From positions 124,001 through 188,000 of the forward strand of contig JBFLKU010000008.1 in the NCBI GenBank assembly GCA_040883315.1: DNA of 64,000 nt, read 5' to 3'. This DNA comes from JAFGUF01 sp040883315 (GTDB lineage: Bacteria; Bacillota; Clostridia; Christensenellales; UMGS416). The notes under the pieces are model-generated. The model searched no databases. It was given only the letters and a program-made list of their open reading frames with translations, and was not told the origin of the DNA. This document shows, piece by piece, positions 9,687 to 18,951 of this stretch. The stretch's first letter is position 1. Every line of letters starts with the position of its first letter. Both the position numbers and the translations under genes were made by a program.

Positions 9687-10878
9687 TGGCTTTATCGTAT
9701 TCTTTCCATAGCTCTTCGTATTGTGCTACCACGGCGTTGTGCTCTGCCAGAGTCCTGCTGAATGCCAGCTCACCGGATTCAGGGTCCTTTGTGGCGAAGA
9801 ATAGGTATCCGTCGCTCATAAAGCCCTCATCTGGGTATAGTGCGGCATCAATAGCCTTTTCAGACGGCGAGCATATGGGGCCTGCAGGAAGCCCAGCATA
9901 TATATAAGTATTGTATTTGGAGTCTATAGACTTTTCTTCATTAGATAGTTTCAGTTTGTTTGTGCCCAGCACATACTTTATGGTGGCATCAGATTCCAAT
10001 TTCATGCCTTTGTTTATGCGGTTGTAGAATACTGCACTCACCTTTGTAAAATCATTGGGGCGTGATTCACGCTCTATAATAGATGCCAATATCACAACCT
10101 CATCTATAGACATGCCAAGCTCCTGTGCTCTGGCTATTCGTTTGTCGTTGAATACATCTGAAAACTTTGTAAGCATTTTTTTGATGATCGTTTCAGAGGA
10201 TGAGCCAACGTATATTTCGTATTTAGCAGGGTATAGGTATCCTTCCAGAAGATACGGCCTATCAGGGTTTTCTGCCTGCGATAATTCATCTATAAAGCTG
10301 TAGCTTTTATATTCATCAATATTAGAAACTGCCTGCAAAAATGCGTCCACATCTTCTATCACTCCGTCATTCAAAAGCTTTGCAGCCGTTGTTTTTATGC
10401 TGGAGCCTTCAATAATCAAAAATTCTGTCACCTGCATCGGGCCTGTGCCCTCTGCCAGCTGCATCATTATCTCCTGCATGGTCATTGTTTTGTTCATTGT
10501 ATATGTGCCAGCCTGCATCTTTTTGCCGTAGCCGGAGAAATCAATGTAGTATTCAAAAACCTTTGCATTGCTGATAAGCCCATTATTATATAGTATCTCG
10601 GTTATGGAGCTGACGCTTGTTCCCTTGGGTATCTCTATGGATACAGGGGTTATGTCGGTCTCTGATGTGGGCAGCCAGTAGTTATTCAAAAAATAATCCA
10701 CGCCAAAATATATTACTGAAAGCACCATAAGAATGGATGCCAGAATAATCAGCCCAGATCGGATGAATTTCCATATGCCGAAAAATATGTTTCTTTTGCT
10801 ATAGGTAACGTCGCGATATCCTCCGCCTCGCACGGGGACACGTCTATTTTGGTTTCTATCGTAGTTGTTATTGTTCAC
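9676..10878 (-). CDS. mltG: Endolytic murein transglycosylase MltG (YceG family)
   Basis: MltG cleaves nascent glycan strands at the membrane and is thought to set their length. The protein has a basic Asn/Arg-rich cytoplasmic tail, one membrane helix at about residues 38-65, then the extracellular YceG domain with LEGYLYPAKYEI, ASIIERES (catalytic Glu at about 269) and AGLPAGPICSPS. I place the start at GTG 10878, which has GGAGG eight bases upstream; a TTG 15 bp earlier would overlap that SD. About 400 residues, normal for Gram-positives. It lies 37 bp after the lysO-like gene and overlaps hemW. Confidence 0.94.
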   Translation of the reverse strand: MNNNNYDRNQNRRVPVRGGGYRDVTYSKRNIFFGIWKFIRSGLIILASILMVLSVIYFGVDYFLNNYWLPTSETDITPVSIEIPKGTSVSSITEILYNNGLISNAKVFEYYIDFSGYGKKMQAGTYTMNKTMTMQEIMMQLAEGTGPMQVTEFLIIEGSSIKTTAAKLLNDGVIEDVDAFLQAVSNIDEYKSYSFIDELSQAENPDRPYLLEGYLYPAKYEIYVGSSSETIIKKMLTKFSDVFNDKRIARAQELGMSIDEVVILASIIERESRPNDFTKVSAVFYNRINKGMKLESDATIKYVLGTNKLKLSNEEKSIDSKYNTYIYAGLPAGPICSPSEKAIDAALYPDEGFMSDGYLFFATKDPESGELAFSRTLAEHNAVVAQYEELWKEYDKANGN

Positions 10879-10914
10879 TAAAATAACCTCCAAAGCATGC
10901 AGCTTTTTGCTATG

Positions 10915-11901
10915 CTATATTATACCATAAATAATTTGTATAATGAAAAGGAAAAATGGAACTATAGATGAAAGGATAATTCCGCAGGCAAAGCCAGTGA
11001 CGGCGTATTGCTTGCCAAGCCCTTTGGTGATGGCCGGCAGAGTGGTGTCCATTGCTGTGGCTCCGCATGCTGCTATGGCGCTTTCTTTGCTCATCAGGCG
11101 TCCTATTAGCGGAACAAAAGCTATTGCTGTAAGCTCCCTTATTAAGTTGGCAGAGAATGCAACTGCACCAAGCTCTGCATTCAGCTTGGACAGCACTATT
11201 CCGGCTAGGGAATACCAGCCCATAGGGCTGCCTACAGCCAGCGAGAAAATCGCATCATATCCCAGCAGCAGTCCCACAGCCAGTGCCCCAACTAGCGAGC
11301 CTATAGATACACCCATGCATATTACAACGGTGCTTTTGCCGATGGACAAAAGATGATCTAGCGTCAGCTGGGAAAGACCCATATCTATACCTATGAAAAA
11401 CACAAGTGCCATCAATGATCCGTCCACCAGAGTGGATAGCATATTTTCACCTATAATATACCCATTAAAATATCCTAGAATACCGCCTAGAACCACCAGC
11501 CCCAGAAAAACAAATATCATTAAAATATTATGCTTTTGAGAGCTTTCCTCGTAGTCCACAGAAAAGGGGACGTGGCTGTTCAGCTTTTTGTTTCTCTTTT
11601 TCAGGTGCACTTTTTTGGCTATGGAAATAAAAAGCCACGTAACTAGTGAGCTGCCAAGAAGGGCAGATATGCCAAAGAGCACTGAATGAATGCCTATGGT
11701 GGAAAACCCAGCTACAAGCTCTTTGTTCGAGCCGATTTTGTATCCCATCATAAAAAGCAGAATAAATATCGAAATATTCTGGCATATGGTTATTACTTTG
11801 CTGAATTTATTTTGTCTTTGGCTTTGCAGAAATTTGTGAGCAATCTTGCCAATAAGAAAGCCTGATATAATCAGGCCTACTAATATCAATCCAAATATCA
11901 C
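10915..11901 (-). CDS. lysO: LysO-family (DUF340) membrane protein, probable lysine exporter
   Basis: This 328-residue protein has about eight to ten membrane segments. It matches the LysO/YbjE family, which exports L-lysine and its toxic analogues in E. coli. The recognisable part is the C-terminal SPMGWYSLAG, LGAVAFSANLIRE and GATAMDTTLPAI series, plus the N-terminal membrane pair with MGYKIGSNKE. GTG 11901 is the start, with GGAG eight bases upstream inside the end of the RNase J gene. Substrate is inferred from the family only. Its position in an RNA-processing and wall operon gives no metabolic hint, and no lysine riboswitch was seen. Confidence 0.8.
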   Translation of the reverse strand: MIFGLILVGLIISGFLIGKIAHKFLQSQRQNKFSKVITICQNISIFILLFMMGYKIGSNKELVAGFSTIGIHSVLFGISALLGSSLVTWLFISIAKKVHLKKRNKKLNSHVPFSVDYEESSQKHNILMIFVFLGLVVLGGILGYFNGYIIGENMLSTLVDGSLMALVFFIGIDMGLSQLTLDHLLSIGKSTVVICMGVSIGSLVGALAVGLLLGYDAIFSLAVGSPMGWYSLAGIVLSKLNAELGAVAFSANLIRELTAIAFVPLIGRLMSKESAIAACGATAMDTTLPAITKGLGKQYAVTGFACGIILSSIVPFFLFIIQIIYGII

Positions 11902-11904
11902 AGT

Positions 11905-13560
11905 TTAAATCTCCATAAATATCGGCAGAATCATAGGCTTTCTGCCTATTCTATTGTACAAAAATCTTCTCAATTCTTTTCTGATTTTTGATTTCATGTC
12001 CTGCCACTGCATCATTTCTTTCAGAGATGCATTGTCTATTATCTTCTGCACCAAATCGCGCATATCATCAATTAATTTTTCAGATTCTTTCATATATACG
12101 AATCCGCGGGATATAATATCTGGCCCTGCGACCAGTACGCCCTCGCTTTTTGATATTGTCAAAACTACGATTATCAGCCCGTCCTGCGATAGATGCTTTC
12201 TGTCTCGCAGCACCACTTCGCCTACGTCGCCGATGCCTAGTCCGTCCACCAGCACTCCGCCGTTTGGCACAGTCTCAGATGCTTTTATGCTGTCCTCTGT
12301 CACGGAATATGCTCGTCCCATTTCTGGTATCATTATGTTTTGGCTGTCCATTCCCATTTTCTGTGCCAGCTGCCCGTGCAGCTTTAGGTGGCGGTATTCG
12401 CCGTGAACAGGCATAAAGAATTTTGGCTTTACAAGTGAATGTATCAGCTTCAGCTCCTCTTGGCATGCGTGCCCTGAGGTATGTATATCCTCCAGACTGC
12501 CGTATTTCACGTCTGCGCCCTTTTTAAATAGCTGGTTAATCAGCCTGTATACCAGCTTTTCGTTGCCGGGGATGGGGCTTGCAGACATCACAACTGTGTC
12601 GCCGGGCAGCACGCTGATGTGGGAATGGATGCCAGTTGCCATCCGCACCAGTCCGCTCATGTTTTCGCCCTGTGAGCCTGTTGTAATAATGGTCAGCTTT
12701 TCTGGGGTGTAGTTGTTTATCTGTGAAATGTCAATAACATTTTGCGGATTGATTTTCAGCTGGTTTATGCTGGTTGCCACCTCGCTGATACGCAGCATTG
12801 AGCGGCCAGTGAAGCAAACCTTTCTGCCGAAAAGCTCTGCATTGTCTACTATCTGCTGAAGTCTGTGGATATTGGATGAAAATGTGGACACTATTATTCT
12901 GCCCTTTGCCTCGTGGAATATTTCCTCCAATGAGCCGCCGACGGTGCTTTCGCTCTCTGTATAGCCTGGGCGTTCCACATTGGTGGAGTCTGCCAGCATC
13001 AGCAATACGCCTTCTTCGCCTAGGCATGCAAACCTGTGCAGGTCTATAAGCTGCCCGTCAATGGGCGTGAAATCCACCTTGAAATCCCCCGTGTGAATTA
13101 TTTTGCCCACAGGTGTGTCTATAGCAAACGCTACAGAGCCCTGTATGGAGTGGCTCACCTGAATAGGCTCTATTTCAAAGCAGTCTATTTTAAATTTCTG
13201 TCTGGGCTTAATAATATTAAGCGATACATTGTCTATTCTGTGTTCTTTCAGCTTGGATTCTATCAGCCCTATGGTCAGCTCTGTTCCATATACAGGCACT
13301 TTTAGCGACTGTATATAATAAGGGATAGCACCTATGTGGTCTTCGTGGCCGTGGGTGATGATTAATGCTTTTATTTTGTCCTTGTTGTCTTCTAGGTATG
13401 TAATATCCGGGATAACAACGTCTATTCCCAGCATTTCCTCATCCGGGAATGTCATACCCAAGTCTACTACTATCATGTTTTTTCCATACTCAATAACGGT
13501 GCAGTTTTTTCCGATTTCGTCAACTCCACCCAATGGAATGATTTTCAATTTTTTCGCCAT
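11905..13560 (-). CDS. rnj: Ribonuclease J
   Basis: RNase J is a metallo-beta-lactamase/beta-CASP nuclease with endonuclease and 5'-3' exonuclease activity, central to mRNA decay and rRNA maturation in Firmicutes. Seen: HGHEDH at residues 70-75 (two-zinc site), the beta-CASP segments TGSQGE and HTSGHA, then PKFFMPVHGEYRHL and a C-terminal dimerisation domain. The length of 551 residues is standard. ATG 13560 has AGGAG just upstream. Only one RNase J gene is in the window, so it cannot be assigned to J1 or J2. Confidence 0.96.
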   Translation of the reverse strand: MAKKLKIIPLGGVDEIGKNCTVIEYGKNMIVVDLGMTFPDEEMLGIDVVIPDITYLEDNKDKIKALIITHGHEDHIGAIPYYIQSLKVPVYGTELTIGLIESKLKEHRIDNVSLNIIKPRQKFKIDCFEIEPIQVSHSIQGSVAFAIDTPVGKIIHTGDFKVDFTPIDGQLIDLHRFACLGEEGVLLMLADSTNVERPGYTESESTVGGSLEEIFHEAKGRIIVSTFSSNIHRLQQIVDNAELFGRKVCFTGRSMLRISEVATSINQLKINPQNVIDISQINNYTPEKLTIITTGSQGENMSGLVRMATGIHSHISVLPGDTVVMSASPIPGNEKLVYRLINQLFKKGADVKYGSLEDIHTSGHACQEELKLIHSLVKPKFFMPVHGEYRHLKLHGQLAQKMGMDSQNIMIPEMGRAYSVTEDSIKASETVPNGGVLVDGLGIGDVGEVVLRDRKHLSQDGLIIVVLTISKSEGVLVAGPDIISRGFVYMKESEKLIDDMRDLVQKIIDNASLKEMMQWQDMKSKIRKELRRFLYNRIGRKPMILPIFMEI

Positions 13561-13624
13561 TTTTTTCTCCTGTTTTATCTCGACTGCCTAGGTTTTGCTT
13601 TGCCGAAAAAGCTACGCAGCTCAG

Positions 13625-14071
13625 CTACATTAAGAAGCTGAAATATACTACTGCAATAGTTATTCCTAGCAATGCCCCCATCAGCACTTCGAAGGGCTCA
13701 TGCCCAATTATCTCCTTTAGTTGTTCTGCATCAAATTCCTTGTGGGTTCTTGCAAAATCTACAAGGTCATTGATTATTTCAGCGTGCTTCCCGCTTTCCA
13801 ATCGTACATTTGCAGCATCATACATCACGATCATCGTAAATACAAATGCTATAATGAATATTGGGCTGTCAAAGCCCAAAAATATGCCGCATGCTGCTGT
13901 TGCTCCCATTGTAGAGGAGCTGTGAGAGGAGGGCATGCCGCCTGCATTGAAAAAGTTTTTAAGCCTGATTTTACCACCAGTAAATATTTTAAAAAACTGT
14001 GCTAAAAACCAAGATGTAAAAGACACCAAAAAAATAGGGTGTTTAAACATTATCCAAAAATTCGAATGCAT
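13625..14071 (-). CDS. Divergent PAP2 family (DUF212, YuiD-like) membrane protein
   Basis: This 148-residue protein has about four membrane segments and the DUF212 hallmark GGMPSSHSSS near residues 43-52, with YDAANVR and a His-containing ESGKHAEIIN loop. These resemble the acid-phosphatase/PAP2 active site, hence the family name. The true activity is not established; lipid or prenyl phosphates are plausible because the gene directly follows ispA here, as it does in many Clostridia. Its start ATG 14071 touches the ispA stop, implying coupled translation. Confidence 0.87.
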   Translation of the reverse strand: MHSNFWIMFKHPIFLVSFTSWFLAQFFKIFTGGKIRLKNFFNAGGMPSSHSSSTMGATAACGIFLGFDSPIFIIAFVFTMIVMYDAANVRLESGKHAEIINDLVDFARTHKEFDAEQLKEIIGHEPFEVLMGALLGITIAVVYFSFLM

Positions 14072-14956
14072 CTATTTGTTCCTCTCCAAAATATAATCTA
14101 TAAGCAAAGACAAAAATTCGCCTTTTTCACCAAATGTTTTAAGCGGTGATTTTGCTTTCTCGGCAATCTCCTGTGCATATTTCATGCTGCCATCCAGCCC
14201 CATGTGGCTGACAAAAGTGGATTTTTCCTGTGCCATGTCCTTGCCTATGGTTTTGCCTAATTCTTCCTGACTGCCCACAACATCCAGTATATCATCCTTT
14301 ATCTGAAAAAGCAGACCAAGGTGTTTTGAATATTCCTGTAAGCAATTCATGATATCACTATTGCTGCCTAAAAGCAAGGCAGGGCATATGCAGCAGGCTT
14401 CAAAAAGTGCGCCTGTTTTCATTCTGTGCATACGCTCCAGCTCGTCTTGGCTCTGGAATTTACCCGTGTTTGCAATATCCATTGCCTGACCACCTATCAT
14501 ACCATTTGCACCTGATGATGAAAAGAGTTTGCGGACAGCGTTTATATAATTTTCACAATTGTCAGAATCAAGGCAGGACATTGCATTTTCAAATGCCAGA
14601 TTCAAAAGTCCGTCGCCAGCCAGCACAGCCATTGCCTCGCCGTATACTTTGTGATTGGTGGGCTTGCCCCTTCGCAGGTCGTCATCATCCATTGCCGGCA
14701 GGTCATCGTGTATCAGCGAATAGGTGTGCACCAGCTCTATTGATATAGCCAGCGGCATAATCTTTTCTGCATCCAGCCCAATCATCTTTGAGCATTCTAT
14801 CATCAGCACAGGGCGAAGCCTTTTCCCCCCGGCATTCAGCGAATATGCCATGGCATCATTTAGCTGCGGGTAGCATTCTATACTGGCTATGTATTCAGTC
14901 AGCTTCTTTTCAAACATTTCTTTTGTGCTTGTGTAGCCTTGCAGAAAAGTATCCAT
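14072..14956 (-). CDS. ispA: Farnesyl/geranylgeranyl diphosphate synthase (trans-prenyltransferase)
   Basis: This enzyme condenses IPP with DMAPP/GPP to give the C15 (or C20) primer used by UppS. Both aspartate-rich motifs are present: DDLPAMDDDDLRRG (first DDxxD, expanded) and FQIKDDILD (second). A KRLRPVL substrate motif lies near residue 50. I prefer ATG 14956, one base after the xseB stop, over an in-frame GTG at 14965. About 294 residues, the usual length. Chain length cannot be decided by eye; farnesyl-PP is the usual product in this operon context. Confidence 0.94.
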   Translation of the reverse strand: MDTFLQGYTSTKEMFEKKLTEYIASIECYPQLNDAMAYSLNAGGKRLRPVLMIECSKMIGLDAEKIMPLAISIELVHTYSLIHDDLPAMDDDDLRRGKPTNHKVYGEAMAVLAGDGLLNLAFENAMSCLDSDNCENYINAVRKLFSSSGANGMIGGQAMDIANTGKFQSQDELERMHRMKTGALFEACCICPALLLGSNSDIMNCLQEYSKHLGLLFQIKDDILDVVGSQEELGKTIGKDMAQEKSTFVSHMGLDGSMKYAQEIAEKAKSPLKTFGEKGEFLSLLIDYILERNK

Positions 14957-14957
14957 T

Positions 14958-15155
14958 TTATTCACTCTCAGCTTTGCTGCCTATTTTCGTTATCTTCAGT
15001 CTGGCTTCTTCCAGCTCGCTTTGGCACTCCGCCGTAAGTGATGTGCCTTCGTTGTATAGCTTCACGCTTTCATCCAGAGTTGATGAATTGCTTTCTAATT
15101 TTTCGATGATTTCATCGATTTTTGCAATTTTTTGCTCAAAAGTTAGTTTAGCCAT
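14958..15155 (-). CDS. xseB: Exodeoxyribonuclease VII small subunit
   Basis: XseB is the small helical subunit that binds XseA to form exonuclease VII, a nuclease acting on single-stranded DNA ends. The protein is about 65 residues, with the typical pattern LTFEQKIAKIDEIIEKLE followed by a second helix LDESVKLYNEGTSL. I favour ATG 15155, because GGAAGG lies six bases upstream. The ATG at 15161 would overlap the xseA stop as ATGA but would have no SD spacing. It sits between xseA and ispA, a standard Clostridia arrangement. Confidence 0.92.
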   Translation of the reverse strand: MAKLTFEQKIAKIDEIIEKLESNSSTLDESVKLYNEGTSLTAECQSELEEARLKITKIGSKAESE

Positions 15156-15157
15156 TT

Positions 15158-16345
15158 TCATCCTTCCTTGCTTTTGGGTACGATATCTATTGTTCCGTCT
15201 TTTGCTCTCAGCTTTGCTTTGCCCAGCTTCACTATCTGCTCTGTGGTATTCAGTATGTTTTCTTCATCATCCAGTGCTATCATATATCCTTTTTCCAGAG
15301 GTGACAGGGGATTTAGAGACGCAAGTGTGGCTTTGTGCAGCTCCAGCTGGCTTTGCTTGCTGATTAATTTTTGCTCTGCTAGGTTCTTCAGCCTTTGTAC
15401 CATGAAGTCAAGGCTTTGGGAATATTCGTTCAGTCTATTTTCAGGAGACAATGTTTTCAATATCAAAGTTGCAGTATTTGCCTTTGCCTCTAAAGAATCC
15501 AGCTTTTGTCCAAACAAAACATTCAGGCTGTATGAATATCCATTCAGTACAGCTAAAAGCTCATCTCTGTCGGGCACTGCTCTGGCAGCTGCTGTAGATG
15601 GCGTTGATTCCCTTACATCAGCCACATAATCGCTGATGGACACGTCTCTTTCATGCCCTATAGCACTGATTATAGGAATTTTGCAGGCAAATATTGCCCT
15701 TGCCACGATTTCCTCGTTGAATTCCCACAAATCTTCTTCGCTGCCTCCACCCCGGGTAAGTATTATCACATCGCAGATGTTGTTTTCGCTCATGTAGTCG
15801 ATAGCTGCGGCTATTGTCACGCTGGCACCTGCCCCCTGCACCATAACAGGGTAGTGAAGCACTTCACATATTGGGTATCTGGCGCTCAGCACCCGTACAA
15901 CGTCCTTTATTGCAGCACCCGTTTCAGATGTTATCACGCCGATTTTGCTAGGGTAGGCAGGCAGACTTTTTTTGTGGATATCGTCAAACAACCCCTCTGC
16001 TTCCAGCTTGGTTCTTATTTTGTGAAATTTTTCGTACCAATATCCGATCCCGGAATATTCAACATTGCTGACAATCAGCTGGTATTCGCCGCCACGAACA
16101 TATAAAGATACGCTGCCTGTAACTATCACATTATCAGAATTTTTAAAAGATATGCTTTGTCCTCTGCCAAACCAAGCACAGCGAACACTGGCATTTTCAT
16201 CTTTTAATGTGAAATACACGTGATTAGCACTGGATACGGACAGGTTGGAGACCTCCCCGCGAACTTTGATATTTTTCAGGGAATGCTCATATTCAAAAAG
16301 ACGCTTTATATGATTGTTAAGATCATTTACTGTATATGTCAGCAT
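15158..16345 (-). CDS. xseA: Exodeoxyribonuclease VII large subunit
   Basis: XseA is the catalytic subunit of exonuclease VII. It has an N-terminal OB fold (about 1-100, with VRGEVSN and VYFTLKDE), the nuclease core (PSKIGVITSETGAAIKDV, LTRGGGSEEDLWEFN, SAIGHERDV, ADVRESTPS) and a C-terminal coiled-coil region ending in LSPLEKGY. The length of 395 residues is typical. It starts one base after the folD stop, has no strong SD, and is probably translated by coupling. Confidence 0.95.
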   Translation of the reverse strand: MLTYTVNDLNNHIKRLFEYEHSLKNIKVRGEVSNLSVSSANHVYFTLKDENASVRCAWFGRGQSISFKNSDNVIVTGSVSLYVRGGEYQLIVSNVEYSGIGYWYEKFHKIRTKLEAEGLFDDIHKKSLPAYPSKIGVITSETGAAIKDVVRVLSARYPICEVLHYPVMVQGAGASVTIAAAIDYMSENNICDVIILTRGGGSEEDLWEFNEEIVARAIFACKIPIISAIGHERDVSISDYVADVRESTPSTAAARAVPDRDELLAVLNGYSYSLNVLFGQKLDSLEAKANTATLILKTLSPENRLNEYSQSLDFMVQRLKNLAEQKLISKQSQLELHKATLASLNPLSPLEKGYMIALDDEENILNTTEQIVKLGKAKLRAKDGTIDIVPKSKEG

Positions 16346-16346
16346 T

Positions 16347-17186
16347 CTATATATTGTGTTGGTTCTTGTATGCCGTTAATGTGTTTTGTAGAAGCATAGC
16401 GATGGTCATTGGCCCTACGCCGCCCGGAACAGGGGTGATATATGATGCTTTTTTACATGCGGATTCAAATTCCACATCTCCCACTAGTTTCTCATCCACA
16501 GTGTTCATGCCCACATCTATCACTACAGCGCCTTCTTTTATCATGTCTCCGGTCACCAAATTGGCAACTCCTACAGCGGCAACAACAATATCTGCACGAC
16601 CAATCTCTGCGGCTAAGTCCTTTGTTCTGCTGTGGCAAATAGTGACTGTGGCGTTTTCCTGCAGCAGCATCATAGCCACTGGCTTGCCTACCAGCAGGCT
16701 TCTGCCTATTACGACTGCATTTTTGCCGGATATCTCTATACCTGTGCTTTTTATCATCTTTATAACGCCTGTAGGTGTGCATGGGGTAAGCCCGTCTACG
16801 CCGGCTACCAATTTGCCTATGCTTATTTGGTTTAGCCCATCTACATCCTTTTCAGGGGAGATTGTATTCATTATCTTTTCTTGGCTGATGTGCTTTGGAA
16901 CAGGAAACTGCACCAATATGCCGTTTACGCTGTCATCATTGTTCAGCTTTTTTACCAAATCCAAAAGATCGCTTTCGCTGGTTTCCTTTGGCAGTCGGAT
17001 GACTTCTGATGCCATGTCGACCCTTGCTGCGAACTTCTCTTTATTGCGCACATACACATGCGATGCAGGGTCGTCGCCTACCAGCACAACCACTAGCTTG
17101 GGTATGCCGCCTAGCTTTTCAATCTCTTTTTTTATTTCTATACGTGTTTGCTTTGCCATTTCACGGCCATCAATTAAATTATACAA
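16347..17186 (-). CDS. folD: Methylene-tetrahydrofolate dehydrogenase / methenyl-THF cyclohydrolase
   Basis: FolD interconverts methylene-, methenyl- and 10-formyl-THF for purine, fMet-tRNA and one-carbon supply. The protein is 279 residues, normal length. Catalytic Tyr45 and Lys49 lie in SHVYVRNK, followed by the folate-site GVDGLTPCTPTGV, the NAD(P)-binding GRSLLVGKP and the signature PVPGGVGPMT near the end. ATG 17186 has a GAGG SD. It lies between nusB and xseA with a hairpin in the 56-bp gap upstream. Confidence 0.96.
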   Translation of the reverse strand: MYNLIDGREMAKQTRIEIKKEIEKLGGIPKLVVVLVGDDPASHVYVRNKEKFAARVDMASEVIRLPKETSESDLLDLVKKLNNDDSVNGILVQFPVPKHISQEKIMNTISPEKDVDGLNQISIGKLVAGVDGLTPCTPTGVIKMIKSTGIEISGKNAVVIGRSLLVGKPVAMMLLQENATVTICHSRTKDLAAEIGRADIVVAAVGVANLVTGDMIKEGAVVIDVGMNTVDEKLVGDVEFESACKKASYITPVPGGVGPMTIAMLLQNTLTAYKNQHNI

Positions 17187-17206
17187 TTCTTCCTCCTATC
17201 AAAATA

Positions 17207-17233
17207 GCCATCATATCCAAAGATATAAATGGC
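17207..17233 (-). other. Intercistronic hairpin between nusB and folD
   Basis: Two stacked five-base arms pair here: GCCAT/ATGGC and ATATC/GATAT, separated by a small internal loop and closed by a four-base loop. No U-run follows on the minus strand that would make it a strong terminator. It could be a processing or stabilising element inside the operon. Function is unknown. Confidence 0.4.
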
Positions 17234-17241
17234 CTTTTAAT

Positions 17242-17634
17242 TTATATAGATTTCAGCACCCCAGAGAGCACTCCGTTTATAAACTTGCCGGAGCCGTCTG
17301 TGGAGTATTCTTTGGCTATATCCACAGCTTCATTTATGGATACGCCTGTGGGCATGTCTTCCATATACTTCAGCTCATACACGGCTACACGAAGTATAGC
17401 CAAATCCACCTTTGGCAGCCTGTCCATCGCCCATTTTTTCAAATTAGGCTCTATCAGTCCGTCAATTGCGGCTAGGTTTGTCTGTATGTCTTTTATAGTG
17501 TTTTCAATGTATTCAATAGCTTCATTGCCTAGGCTAAGGTCATCCAAAACCAAAGACAACTGCGAGTAGTCGGAATTGAATTCCAACGAGTACATGCATC
17601 TAACTAGGCCAATACGTGCATTACGCCTGTTCAT
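17242..17634 (-). CDS. nusB: Transcription antitermination factor NusB
   Basis: NusB, with NusE (S10), binds boxA RNA and supports rRNA antitermination. The protein is all-helical, about 130 residues from ATG 17634, opening MNRRNARIGLVRCMYSLEF. The later LAILRVAVYELKYMEDMPTGVSINEAVDIAKEYS and FINGVLSGVLKSI segments are typical. The reading frame is open 23 codons further upstream, but AAGGA lies seven bases before ATG 17634 and the extra Lys/Arg-rich stretch is not conserved in the family. Confidence 0.94.
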   Translation of the reverse strand: MNRRNARIGLVRCMYSLEFNSDYSQLSLVLDDLSLGNEAIEYIENTIKDIQTNLAAIDGLIEPNLKKWAMDRLPKVDLAILRVAVYELKYMEDMPTGVSINEAVDIAKEYSTDGSGKFINGVLSGVLKSI

Positions 17635-17715
17635 ATATTTTTTCCTTTTTATTTGCGATTTTTTTGCTATACGCCTGTGCATAGCTATAGTCGGCAAATT
17701 CATGCCGACTATAAA

Positions 17716-17913
17716 TTATTTTTTAAATTTATCCATACCGTTTTTTATTATGGAATTTCCGTCTATGGTCATTCCTATCAATACGCCTATGCCTATGAAT
17801 ATAAGCACCAGCATAGCCTTCCAAAAGCCGATAATCAGCATCAGAATAGCTATAATTAAGCCTGCTAGGCCGCCGATAAAGGCACCTTTATGCTTTGTAA
17901 TTAACTCTATCAT
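17716..17913 (-). CDS. DUF2273 small membrane protein
   Basis: This protein of about 65 residues has two hydrophobic helices (GAFIGGLAGLIIAILMLII and the following 20 residues) and a short basic tail. The family is found next to Asp23 proteins and AmaP in Gram-positives and is thought to help place Asp23 at the membrane; the exact role is unproven. I use ATG 17913, which has a GGTAGGG SD, rather than the GTG two codons earlier. It lies between amaP and nusB. Confidence 0.88.
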   Translation of the reverse strand: MIELITKHKGAFIGGLAGLIIAILMLIIGFWKAMLVLIFIGIGVLIGMTIDGNSIIKNGMDKFKK

Positions 17914-17925
17914 TTGCACCCTACC

Positions 17926-18495
17926 TTAAAGTTTGTTATTTACTAGAATGTTTATATCAGCGATAGTCATTCCTGTTAATTGCTGTATTTTTTCCTTTGT
18001 GCTTGTTTGTATCTCTTCGCAGACTTTAGGGATAATAACACCATCGTCTACAGAAACACCAACAGTAATAAATGTTTTGTCGTCTACTACGTTTGTTTTG
18101 GCTTTGCTGTCTGCTACGCCTGCAATCTCGTTTACGTTTTTGCAGATCATGCTGTTTATAGTAGATGCGGCAATTTTGATTTGTCCGTTTTCTGGTGTAC
18201 CTATTTTAATATATTCGATAGCCTTCGCTTTTTCGCCTTTGTTCTTTCTGAATGCCAAAACAAGCAGCCAAACGCAAACAATCAAATATAGAACTATTAT
18301 GCCTGTTGCAACTGCAAAAGCAGTATCGCTGCTATAGTATAGATTGTCCACTGTATTGGTAACAGTATTTATTATACCATCATGTGAAAACAGGGAATTA
18401 AGCTGCCAAACAAAAACCAAGAAAACCAAACTTGCAACAAGGGCAAGTAGTGCAGCTAAAACAAAAATAACTCTGCTTAAAAATCCAACTTTCAT
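17926..18495 (-). CDS. amaP: AmaP-like alkaline shock membrane anchor protein
   Basis: AmaP anchors Asp23 to the membrane in Staphylococcus aureus. This 189-residue protein has two membrane helices (about 8-35 and 65-90) and a C-terminal Asp23-like domain (about 95-189) with IKIAASTINSMICKNVNEI and VKV-like beta strands. ATG 18495 is chosen for the AAAGGA eight bases upstream; the open frame runs nine codons further. It sits between asp23 and the DUF2273 gene, so the three likely form one membrane-attached stress or envelope complex. Confidence 0.86.
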   Translation of the reverse strand: MKVGFLSRVIFVLAALLALVASLVFLVFVWQLNSLFSHDGIINTVTNTVDNLYYSSDTAFAVATGIIVLYLIVCVWLLVLAFRKNKGEKAKAIEYIKIGTPENGQIKIAASTINSMICKNVNEIAGVADSKAKTNVVDDKTFITVGVSVDDGVIIPKVCEEIQTSTKEKIQQLTGMTIADINILVNNKL

Positions 18496-18536
18496 ATTTT
18501 TAGTCCTTTCTATCTCTTCCAAAAGTATATTGTAAT

Positions 18537-18914
18537 TTATTCTTTTGCATTAAGCATCTTTATGCTGCCTACATGCACATCTACCTTTGCTACCTTCAGG
18601 TCGGTCATGCTTTCTACTGCTTTAATAATATTGTCCTGTACTTCTGCACATACTTTGTGTATCAGTGCTCCATACTCTACAACAACATTCAAGTCCACTG
18701 TCACTTCGCCGTTTGCAACAGTTACTTTCAAGCCTTTTGTCAGGTTTTTGACACCCAGCATCTCCTGAATGGAGCCGCCTTCTGTGCCTAATATTCCCTT
18801 TACTTCGCCTGCTGCCAGTGCAGCTATTTTTGCAATAACGTCATTGGCATAGGTAACTTTGCCTGAGTCATCCACTACTGCCATTTCTTTTACTTCTTTA
18901 TTTTCAGTGCTCAT
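18537..18914 (-). CDS. asp23: Asp23/Gls24 family envelope stress protein
   Basis: This soluble 125-residue protein shows the Asp23 pattern: GKVTYANDVIAKIAALAAGEVKGI, then VANGEVTVDLNVVVEYG and VCAEVQDNIIKAVESMT. The family is abundant near the membrane and linked to cell-wall homeostasis. ATG 18914 is set by AAAGGA ten bases upstream. It is the promoter-proximal gene of the minus-strand block. In many spore-forming Clostridia the spoIIIA genes precede it, but here a divergent rbgA follows instead. Confidence 0.93.
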   Translation of the reverse strand: MSTENKEVKEMAVVDDSGKVTYANDVIAKIAALAAGEVKGILGTEGGSIQEMLGVKNLTKGLKVTVANGEVTVDLNVVVEYGALIHKVCAEVQDNIIKAVESMTDLKVAKVDVHVGSIKMLNAKE

Positions 18915-18951
18915 TATAAAACAATCCTTTTTAATTATTATATTTTTTATC

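Noticed and set aside
16336..17475. A 379-codon plus-strand open frame across folD and nusB
   Set aside because: folD and nusB on the other strand are certain; the product is a Ser/Thr/Phe-rich shadow.
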